Assembly: GCA_948433815.1 (NCBI GenBank)
Contig: CAOJDZ010000062.1
Location: 1-5,207 of the forward strand
DNA length: 5,207 bases
Direction of reading: 5' to 3'
Source of the DNA: an uncultured Clostridia bacterium
GTDB taxonomy: Bacteria > Bacillota_I > Bacilli_A > RF39 > UBA660
In this document: positions 1 to 5,207 of the stretch, piece after piece
Layout: the number at the start of each line of letters is the position of its first letter
How positions within the stretch are numbered: position 1 is the first letter of the stretch
Position numbers and translations under genes: made by a program
The notes under the pieces: model-generated
Database searches by the model: none
Seen by the model: only the letters and a program-made list of their open reading frames with translations
Told to the model about the DNA's origin: nothing

Positions 1-749
<749 letters not shown>

Positions 750-784
750 TTGTTACACTCTCCCACTTAATCATTAACGTTTTA

Positions 785-813
785 ATTATATCAAAACTAC
801 TCTTAAATGTCAA
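785..813 (-). promoter_or_regulatory. Consensus sigma-A promoter for the hydrolase-rsmA pair
   Basis: On the minus strand a perfect TTGACA (-35, 813-808), a 17-base spacer and a perfect TATAAT (-10, 790-785) occur, with TGA directly before the -10, giving an extended -10. The -35 lies within the last codons of tatD and the spacer contains the tatD stop codon. Transcription would begin near 778, about 30 bases before the GTG of the hydrolase. Experimental activity is not shown, but the match is complete. Confidence 0.85.
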
Positions 814-1543
814 AAATACGTCTAGCATTTTTAGTAGTAACTTCCATTACTTCTTTAACAGAAACTCCTTTAAAATTAGCTAAACTTTCCGCGATTACAG
901 GAATATATTTACTCTCATTCTTATATTTTCTATATGGTTCTGGGGTTAAAAATGGAGAATCTGTCTCTAATACAATATATTCAAGAGGTATATCCTTAAT
1001 TACTTCAAATAACCTAGAATTTTTAAAAGTCAAAACTCCACCTACACCTAAAGAAAATCCCATTTTAATATATTCTTTTGCTGTCTCTAAGCTTCCACTA
1101 AAGCAGTGTATAACTCCAGTAACTTTATACTCTTTTAAAATATTTATAGTATCTTGTGTTGCTTCCCTTGAATGTATAACTACTGGTAAATTATTTTCTT
1201 CTGCCATTTTTAAAAAAGTACGAAATACTTTAATTTGTAATTCTCTATCTTCTTTAGTGTAATAATAATCTAAACCAATTTCTCCTATTGCTTTTACTTG
1301 CTTTTTCTTTATCAATAATTCAAAATCTTTTAAAGATTCTTCATTAAACCCTTGAACATTATTAGGATGAACTCCAACACAAGCATAAACATTAGAAAAC
1401 TCTTCTGATATAGAAATATTTTCTAAACTAGATGCCAAATCTTCACTAGCATTTATAAGAATTTGAACATTAGCATCTACCGCATTAGAAACATATAGAT
1501 TAGCCTCATCTTTCTTAATATGACAATGAGTATCTATAAACAT
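803..1543 (-). CDS. tatD: TatD-family metal-dependent DNase
   Basis: A 246-residue TatD-family hydrolase (YabD/YcfH group), a cytoplasmic TIM-barrel enzyme with a two-metal site; family members act as 3'-5' exonucleases on DNA. Expected metal and catalytic residues are present in order: HCH (His6, His8), Glu88 in GEIGLDYYY, His124 in VIHSR, His146 in IHCFSG, and Asp195 in LETDSPF. A C-terminal NARRIF block (239-244) is also typical. Length is normal for the family. An in-frame ATG at 1567 would add eight residues, but the ATG at 1543 is preferred: GGGAG sits 7 bases upstream of it, and MFIDTHCH is the usual start. It lies 13 bases after a small membrane protein gene and is probably cotranscribed with it. 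The name follows family usage; a link to Tat secretion is not implied. The precise cellular substrate remains unsettled. Confidence 0.95.
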   Translation of the reverse strand: MFIDTHCHIKKDEANLYVSNAVDANVQILINASEDLASSLENISISEEFSNVYACVGVHPNNVQGFNEESLKDFELLIKKKQVKAIGEIGLDYYYTKEDRELQIKVFRTFLKMAEENNLPVVIHSREATQDTINILKEYKVTGVIHCFSGSLETAKEYIKMGFSLGVGGVLTFKNSRLFEVIKDIPLEYIVLETDSPFLTPEPYRKYKNESKYIPVIAESLANFKGVSVKEVMEVTTKNARRIFDI

Positions 1544-1550
1544 AAAACCA

Positions 1551-1555
1551 CTCCC
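1551..1555 (-). promoter_or_regulatory. Ribosome binding site that fixes the tatD start
   Basis: GGGAG on the minus strand lies directly after the stop codon of the small membrane protein gene and 7 bases before the ATG at 1543. It supports that ATG over the in-frame ATG at 1567, which falls inside the preceding gene. Confidence 0.75.
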
Positions 1556-1556
1556 A

Positions 1557-1736
1557 TTAATCTTCAACCGAAAAATATCTAAAAATTAATACTACAAATG
1601 ATACTGCGAAAATAACATCATAAAGATGAGTTATTCCCATATAAATGAAATATGCTAGCACAAAACTTGCTGCTAAACACATTTTTACTGCGTCTTTAAA
1701 CTCTGTACTGCTGAAATCACATATTCTCATTTTCAT
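1557..1736 (-). CDS. Small two-helix membrane protein, unknown function
   Basis: A 59-residue protein I do not recognise. It has a short polar N-terminus (about 1-16) and two hydrophobic stretches (about 17-35 and 39-55) separated by a tight THLYD turn, with an acidic end (SVED). This fits a small integral membrane hairpin. Three starts are possible: GTG at 1745, ATG at 1736 and ATG at 1730. None has a clear Shine-Dalgarno; I chose the first ATG. Its stop lies 13 bases before tatD, and the tatD ribosome binding site follows immediately, so the two look cotranscribed. Support comes from the packed position, the coherent helix pattern and the lack of another gene here. The opposite-strand open frame is judged a shadow. 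It could still be a chance frame in the tatD leader. Confidence 0.5.
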   Translation of the reverse strand: MKMRICDFSSTEFKDAVKMCLAASFVLAYFIYMGITHLYDVIFAVSFVVLIFRYFSVED

Positions 1737-1791
1737 AACAATCACGAATATAAGTCTATCACTACTAATTTTTCATTTCTACAAATTCGAC

Positions 1792-1820
1792 AAAAATAGT
1801 GCCCATTTGACACTATTTTT
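1792..1820. terminator. Bidirectional hairpin terminator after metG
   Basis: A perfect 10-base inverted repeat, AAAAATAGTG (1792-1801) and CACTATTTTT (1811-1820), encloses a 9-base loop. The A and T runs form the outer stem, so each strand ends in a U tract, as in bidirectional intrinsic terminators. It lies 64 bases beyond the metG stop and before the small membrane protein gene, so it should end metG transcripts and separate the two units. The stem is AT-rich with only two G-C pairs, so efficiency may be moderate. Confidence 0.75.
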
Positions 1821-1883
1821 TACGTAATAAGGCCATTATTAAATTTATTCAATAAAGTTATAACCATATTACTGGCTTTTATT

Positions 1884-3419
1884 CTATTTTTTACTATCCA
1901 TATCTATTCTTGCAAATAAAATCTCTGGCTTATTTAAAAGAATTCCCAATTCTAAAGCACCAAAATTAGCAGTACTATCATAAGAAACTTTTTTAGTATT
2001 AATTTGATTTAGTATTTTACTTGATGTTGTTGGAATAAATGGACTAAGTAAAATCGCACAAATTCTAACACTTTCTAAAATATTATATAAAACAGTAGAT
2101 AATCTCTCTTTTTTAGTTTCATCTTTCGCTAAAATCCAAGGTGTTGTATCATCAATATACTTATTACACTTCTTTAATACTTCCATTATCTCTATAATGG
2201 CTTCATTTATTTTTAAACCGTTCATCTTATCTTCTACTTTATTCTTCAAATCTAAAACACTGTCAACTAGATCTCTATCAATATCTTCAGTTTTATCATT
2301 ATTTATTAAAGTTCCGTCAAAATATTTATGAATCATGCTAATCGTTCTATTAACTAAATTACCCAAAATATTAGCAAGATCAGTATTAATTCTGCTAATA
2401 AGCGCTTCCTCACTAAAATTACCATCACTTCCAAAAGGCACTTCTCTTAATGCGTAATATCTAACAGCATCTACACCATAGGAATTAATATATTCTCTAG
2501 GATCTTTATAATTTCCTAAACTTTTACTAATTTTTCCTCCATCAATAATTAACCATCCATGACCAAAAACTTGATGTGGAAGTGGTAAATCTAACGCCAT
2601 TAACATAATAGGCCAAATTATAGTATGAAACCTAACTATCTCTTTACCTACTAAATGCAAATCTGCTGGCCAATATTTTTTAAACTCTTCGCTTGATTCA
2701 TCAGGATATCCTAAAGAAGTGATATAATTAGATAAGGCATCAATCCAAACATACACTACATGTTTTTCATCAAAAGAAACTGGAATCCCCCATTTAAACG
2801 AAGTTCTAGACACACATAAATCTTCCAATCCTGGCTTTATAAAATTATTTATCATTTCATTTTTACGAGACAAAGGCAAAATAAAATTAGGATTATCATC
2901 ATAAAATTTAACTAATCGATCTTGATATTTTGATAATTTAAAAAAATATGATTCTTCACTTACCTCCTTTACTTCTCTACCACAATCAGGACACTTTCCA
3001 TCAACCAACTGACTATCTGTCCAAAAAGATTCACAAGGAACACAATATAACCCTTTATATTCTCCTTTATAAATATCTCCTTGATCATATAATTTTTTAA
3101 ATATTTTTTGTACCGCCTCTTCATGTTTTTTATCAGTAGTTCTAATAAAATAATCATAAGAAATATCAAGTGATTTCCATAAATCTTTTGAATTTTCTAT
3201 TATTTTATCAACAAATTCCTTAGGAGTAACTCCAGCCTCCATAGCCTTTTTCTCAATCTTTTCACCATGTTCATCTGTGCCAGTTTGAAAAAACACATCA
3301 TATCCCGTTAATCTCTTATATCTAGCAATAGCATCTGCAATTATAGTCGTATAACAATGTCCAATATGAAAATCTGCACTAGGATAATAAATAGGTGTAG
3401 TAATATAAAACTTTTTCAT
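1884..3419 (-). CDS. metG: Methionyl-tRNA synthetase, short form
   Basis: A 511-residue class I aminoacyl-tRNA synthetase that charges tRNA-Met with methionine in the cytoplasm. The HIGH signature is intact (His18-His21, in FHIGH). The connective zinc knuckle has two CxxC pairs (Cys126/129 and Cys143/146), and the KMSKS loop reads KISKS (296-300). Also present are VYVWIDALSNY (222-232), which belongs to the catalytic domain, and a helical anticodon-binding region (about 340-470). The protein stops after that domain and lacks the C-terminal EMAPII-like tRNA-binding domain found in the 664-residue Bacillus enzyme. The ATG at 3419 is chosen over an upstream in-frame start at 3458 because MKKFYITTPIYY is the normal N-terminus and the earlier start lies in the T-box terminator. 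AAAGGA at 3431-3436 is a likely ribosome binding site. Expression is controlled by the T-box leader. The stop is TAG. Confidence 0.97.
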   Translation of the reverse strand: MKKFYITTPIYYPSADFHIGHCYTTIIADAIARYKRLTGYDVFFQTGTDEHGEKIEKKAMEAGVTPKEFVDKIIENSKDLWKSLDISYDYFIRTTDKKHEEAVQKIFKKLYDQGDIYKGEYKGLYCVPCESFWTDSQLVDGKCPDCGREVKEVSEESYFFKLSKYQDRLVKFYDDNPNFILPLSRKNEMINNFIKPGLEDLCVSRTSFKWGIPVSFDEKHVVYVWIDALSNYITSLGYPDESSEEFKKYWPADLHLVGKEIVRFHTIIWPIMLMALDLPLPHQVFGHGWLIIDGGKISKSLGNYKDPREYINSYGVDAVRYYALREVPFGSDGNFSEEALISRINTDLANILGNLVNRTISMIHKYFDGTLINNDKTEDIDRDLVDSVLDLKNKVEDKMNGLKINEAIIEIMEVLKKCNKYIDDTTPWILAKDETKKERLSTVLYNILESVRICAILLSPFIPTTSSKILNQINTKKVSYDSTANFGALELGILLNKPEILFARIDMDSKK

Positions 3420-3440
3420 AATCTCACTTTTCCTTTCAAA

Positions 3441-3499
3441 AATAAAAACACGAATCAAAGGACTAGGAAAACCCCAGCGGTACCACCTTAATTCGTGTT
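3441..3499 (-). terminator. Regulated intrinsic terminator of the metG T-box
   Basis: In the leader RNA, AACACGAAU (3499-3491) pairs fully with AUUCGUGUU (3455-3447), and AAGG (3489-3486) pairs with CCUU (3461-3458). An inner hairpin, CUGGGG with UCCUAG, can also form. A U-rich tract follows (3450-3441). The left arm overlaps the T-box sequence, so formation of this stem excludes the antiterminator, as expected for a transcription-attenuating T-box. Confidence 0.9.
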
Positions 3500-3640
3500 A
3501 ATCACGCTTCTTTTCTGTTTAACGCACAAACCACGTATACTTTGCTCCAAAATCCATATTCAAATAATCTATATATTCTTTTCCACCAACCAAGAATTCT
3601 CTAAATTATAAATTTATTTTACTCAATTTTATCATCGCAT
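3447..3640 (-). ncRNA. T-box riboswitch, methionine-specific (AUG specifier)
   Basis: This leader senses uncharged tRNA-Met and lets transcription continue into metG. The T-box sequence AAGGUGGUACCGCU lies at 3489-3476; its UGGU (3485-3482) can pair with the ACCA end of tRNA, consistent with an A discriminator base in tRNA-Met. Stem I can be drawn by hand: UGC/GCA at the base (3639-3637 with 3545-3543), a GA-rich kink-turn-like internal loop, AAAAUU/GAUUUU (3630-3625 with 3554-3549), and an AGUA motif facing GAA in the specifier loop. Above this are AUAAUUUA/UAGAUUAU (3609-3602 with 3571-3564) and a distal AUUCUU/AAGAAU arm containing GGUGG. The specifier AUG (3557-3555) sits just above the AAAAUU/GAUUUU helix. 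AGCG (3508-3505) can pair with CGCU (3479-3476) in the antiterminator. The family and pairing scheme are established; the specific pairs are my reading. Confidence 0.93.
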
Positions 3641-3692
3641 TTCTAAAAACAACTACATTATAACATATATTTAAAAATAAAGTCTATACTTA
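3620..3692 (-). repeat. Promoter/leader repeat, copy at metG
   Basis: This block runs from the stop codon of paralogue copy 1 through the metG promoter to the AGUA motif of T-box Stem I. It matches 4366-4436 at 63 of 71 aligned positions with one 2-base gap, counted by hand. It is the copy that is followed by a complete T-box leader, so it is probably the parent. Confidence 0.85.
3657..3686 (-). promoter_or_regulatory. metG promoter
   Basis: On the minus strand TAGACT (-35, 3686-3681, four of six consensus bases), an 18-base spacer and a perfect TATAAT (-10, 3662-3657) occur. TGT precedes the -10, giving an extended -10 that would compensate for the weaker -35. Transcription would start near 3650, giving a leader of about 230 bases that contains the whole T-box. 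No terminator separates it from the upstream paralogue. Confidence 0.85.
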
Positions 3693-4325
3693 TTCGCCTT
3701 TTTTACTTGGTAATGGAATTATTAATCTTCTTATACCAATTTTTTTATTATGCAATCCATCTTTTAACTCATTTATTTGTTGATCGTAACTTTTACGTTT
3801 TTGACATAACTTCTTCATCAAAAATTTTCGCTTTAATCTATCCAATTCTTCAAACGATACCTTTTCTAATTTATGCTGAATTCTATATACTACTACTTCA
3901 TCTATAAATTCTCCTAAATAAGGAAATCTCTCAAAATTAACCGGAGAACCAAATTCATGATTTTGATAATTTCATTCATAAAAACATAAATCAGAAGGAC
4001 TAAATTCTTTAAACGGTATAAATAATACCTTCCTTAATTTTTCTAAAGTTCCTATATCTGTAATAAATCCCCTTTTATCAAATGCACTTGATTCAACTAA
4101 TACCGAAAAATCAAATTCATTATTAAAATAATCTTTATGTGAATACTTAACAATATATGAAAAACTCACTCCTTCTATAGACGATGCTATGCTACTTAAA
4201 ACACGCAAAATATCTCTTCTGTTAAACGTTGAATATCTTTGTAAGACTTTGTTATATGCAAACATTTCACCTAATACTTTAGAATATTCACTATTTAATC
4301 TCGACATATCATCTTTAAACCTCAT
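3690..4325 (-). pseudogene. Paralogue copy 1 of unknown family, interrupted by an in-frame TGA
   Basis: A 212-codon region homologous along its length to the next gene upstream (4434-5027), read in one frame but with a TGA at 3974-3972 (codon 118). The first 117 codons share YSTF (31-34) and SSIEGV (48-53) with copy 2. After the TGA another 93 sense codons continue the alignment (SPV, FPYLGEFIDEV, EELDRLKRKFL) before a TAA at 3692-3690. The TGA aligns with Leu114 of copy 2, so one substitution from TTA would explain it. No in-frame ATG follows within 50 codons, so a clean two-gene split is unlikely. The tail after about codon 170 is divergent and basic. Start is ATG 4325, with GGGTGG (4333-4338) as a ribosome binding site. 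It has its own promoter (4401-4430). Function is unknown; recent decay is most likely, while UGA readthrough is possible. Confidence 0.75.
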
Positions 4326-4365
4326 TTATAAACCACCCTACTTCTCTAACTATTTATTACCACTA

Positions 4366-4436
4366 TACTGAATTTTATCATTTCATTTCTAAAAAACTAC
4401 ATTTTAGCATATCTATAAAAATAAAGTCTATATTTA
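4366..4436 (-). repeat. Promoter/leader repeat, copy before paralogue 1, with T-box Stem I remnant
   Basis: The second copy of the block at 3620-3692, starting at the stop of copy 2. It keeps the promoter layout and the leader segment AUGAUAAAAUUCAGUA, which in the metG copy forms the first strand of T-box Stem I (kink-turn side, lower helix and AGUA). A TTAGAGAA at 4348-4341 may continue the likeness to the metG Stem I. No specifier AUG, T-box sequence or terminator follows, so it cannot act as a T-box. Confidence 0.8.
4401..4430 (-). promoter_or_regulatory. Promoter of paralogue copy 1, duplicate of the metG promoter
   Basis: TAGACT (-35, 4430-4425), an 18-base spacer, and TAAAAT (-10, 4406-4401, five of six) preceded by TGC as an extended -10. 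Spacing is identical to the metG promoter. It begins three bases after the stop of copy 2. Transcripts would meet no terminator before the metG T-box, so this promoter could also feed metG. Confidence 0.75.
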
Positions 4437-5027
4437 TTCTCCTAGTTTTCTAAGCCTTAACTTTCTTCCAGTTATGCTCTTAGAATTTTTAGTTTCGCAA
4501 ATAAATGTATTTCCTACTTTTGTTTTTCTAATTAAGAATCTACTTTTTAATCTGTCTAACTCTTCCCTAGATATTCTACTTGCATTATTTTCAATTTTAT
4601 ATGCTATAACTTCATCAATAAATTCTTCTAAATAGGGAAAATTATCAAATCTTACTGGAGAAGTAAATCTCATACTTTGATGATTCAAACTATAAAACGA
4701 TATTGTCTCTGAAAAAACACTTTCTGTTATATCAAAAACCAATGCTTTTTTCTGTTCCTCTAAAGTTCTTATATCTAATCCGTTATTAAAATCTCCCTGT
4801 TGAACTAAAGCACAATACAAAAATTCTTGATAATCCCTTGGTACCCTAAATTCTTTAACTTCAAATTCCACACCCTCAATCGAAGAAATAATTTCACGAA
4901 TTGCATTCATAATATCATTTCTATCAAAAGTAGAATAACCTTTCAAAAAATACCCAAATTTAGATAATTCTTGAACGGACAAAGAACACCTTTCACTTAA
5001 TTTTTTCATTTCATTTTTAAAATTCAT
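4434..5027 (-). CDS. Paralogue copy 2 of unknown family, intact
   Basis: A 197-residue soluble-looking protein I do not recognise, with no signal peptide or membrane segment. The most shared blocks with its neighbours are YSTFDRNDI (31-39), SSIEGVEF (48-55), FPYLEEFIDEV (130-140) and EELDRLKSRFL (155-165). The middle (56-110) is less conserved, and the C-terminal tail (about 166-197) is basic and variable. This suggests an N-terminal domain, a conserved helical region and a free tail. The start is taken at ATG 5027, with GGGGG (5033-5037) 5 bases upstream; a TTG at 5039 is possible but overlaps that site. It lies 20 bases after copy 3, with no room for a promoter, so they are probably cotranscribed. 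The basic tail might bind nucleic acid, but this is only a composition-based guess. Confidence 0.85.
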   Translation of the reverse strand: MNFKNEMKKLSERCSLSVQELSKFGYFLKGYSTFDRNDIMNAIREIISSIEGVEFEVKEFRVPRDYQEFLYCALVQQGDFNNGLDIRTLEEQKKALVFDITESVFSETISFYSLNHQSMRFTSPVRFDNFPYLEEFIDEVIAYKIENNASRISREELDRLKSRFLIRKTKVGNTFICETKNSKSITGRKLRLRKLGE

Positions 5028-5032
5028 AACAA

Positions 5033-5037
5033 CCCCC
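5033..5037 (-). promoter_or_regulatory. Ribosome binding site of paralogue copy 2
   Basis: A GGGGG run on the minus strand lies 5 bases before the ATG at 5027. It is an off-consensus Shine-Dalgarno but the only purine run in the 20-base gap after copy 3, and it argues against the TTG start at 5039. Confidence 0.55.
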
Positions 5038-5047
5038 AAATTTATAA

Positions 5048-5207
5048 TTATTTTCCTTCTTGAGTAACTAATTTTTTACTAGCTACGTCTCTATCACTAA
5101 CAGATTCTCTCTCTTCTCCTAATTTCTCAGCCAAAAACTTATTTTTTAGCTCTTCTAACTTTTCTAAAGTTATTCCTTCAGTTAAATTGTTTTCTAATCT
5201 ATAATTA
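5048..5207 (-). CDS. Paralogue copy 3 of unknown family, C-terminal part (cut by window edge)
   Basis: The last 52 codons of a gene entering from the right edge, ending at TAA 5050-5048. The segment NYRLENNLTEGITLEKLEEL followed by KNKFLAEKL aligns with IAYKIENN to EELDRLKSRFL of copy 2 and with VYRIQHKL to EELDRLKRKFLMKKL of copy 1, so it belongs to the same unrecognised family. The remaining 24 or so residues are highly charged (EERESVSDRDVASKK) and differ from both other tails. The copy 2 start follows after 20 bases. Its promoter and N-terminus are outside the window. The frame is supported by the homology and has no stop, while the alternative frame beginning at 5207 stops at once. Confidence 0.8.
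   Translation of the reverse strand, partial: NYRLENNLTEGITLEKLEELKNKFLAEKLGEERESVSDRDVASKKLVTQEGK

Noticed and set aside
807..1262. 151-codon plus-strand open frame inside tatD
   Set aside because: It is antisense to a well-conserved TatD gene, has no ribosome binding site or recognisable domain, and is explained as a shadow in AT-rich DNA.
1747..1775. Possible promoter before the small membrane protein (TATATT at 1752-1747)
   Set aside because: The -10 is fair, but the only spaced -35 (TGAAAA) matches consensus at three of six positions, and transcription would start too close to the gene start.
1645..1827. 60-codon plus-strand open frame over the small membrane protein and terminator
   Set aside because: It runs through the terminator hairpin, is antisense to the small membrane gene, and has no ribosome binding site.
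1826..1840. Near-palindrome AATAAGGCCATTATT downstream of metG
   Set aside because: It is short, imperfect, has almost no loop and no U tract, so it is not credible as a terminator or operator beside the better hairpin at 1792-1820.
2969..3169. 66-codon minus-strand frame inside metG
   Set aside because: It is an alternate frame within the conserved zinc-knuckle region of metG.
3707..3907. 66-codon plus-strand frame with a hydrophobic product
   Set aside because: It is antisense to the coding continuation of paralogue copy 1; hydrophobicity is expected from the T-rich complement of lysine/glutamate-rich coding DNA.
3972..3974. TGA read as selenocysteine or as a fully reassigned Trp codon (code 4)
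   Set aside because: The paralogue has Leu here rather than Cys and I see no selenoprotein family. All recognisable Trp codons in metG and the hydrolase are TGG, unlike AT-rich code-4 genomes where TGA dominates.
4331..4341. GTAGGGTGGTT before copy 1 as a T-box sequence
   Set aside because: It resembles only the AGGGTGG part of the T-box, lacks the following ACCGC and any terminator, and is better explained as the ribosome binding site.
4189..4371. 60-codon plus-strand frame
   Set aside because: It is antisense to the start of paralogue copy 1 and has no support of its own.

Overview
The window is very AT-rich, and every gene I accept lies on the minus strand. A T-box leader on metG, the metG-tatD-rsmA gene order and sigma-A-type promoters point to a low-GC Firmicutes/Bacillota relative. 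The short methionyl-tRNA synthetase and AT-rich codon use would fit an uncultured Bacilli/Mollicutes-related lineage that still has a cell wall, since it carries a SleB-like wall hydrolase. That placement is inference. Recognisable tryptophans use TGG, so I read the window with the standard bacterial code.

In transcription order (right to left), 5207-3690 holds three tandem copies of an unrecognised protein family. Copy 3 is cut by the window edge, copy 2 is intact (197 aa), and copy 1 is interrupted by one in-frame TGA. From 3686 to 3441 come the metG promoter and a methionine T-box leader with a readable AUG specifier, T-box sequence and terminator. metG follows at 3419-1884, then a bidirectional hairpin terminator near 1792-1820. 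Next is a housekeeping cluster: a small two-helix membrane protein, tatD, a membrane-anchored SleB-like hydrolase, and the start of rsmA (ksgA), which runs off the left edge. The last two genes have their own consensus promoter lying across the tatD stop codon.

The cluster resembles the Bacillus metS-yabD-yabE-rnmV-ksgA locus. Here a SleB-like hydrolase sits at the yabE position and no rnmV is present between tatD and rsmA.

The most unusual structure is the paralogue array and its link to metG. A 71-73 base block containing the metG promoter and the first strand of T-box Stem I is repeated in front of copy 1 (63 of 71 aligned bases identical by hand). This suggests that copy 1 arose by a duplication that carried part of the metG control region with it. 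The stretch 3420-3689 has no gene and is occupied by the promoter and T-box leader. There is no other gene-free stretch longer than 300 bases.
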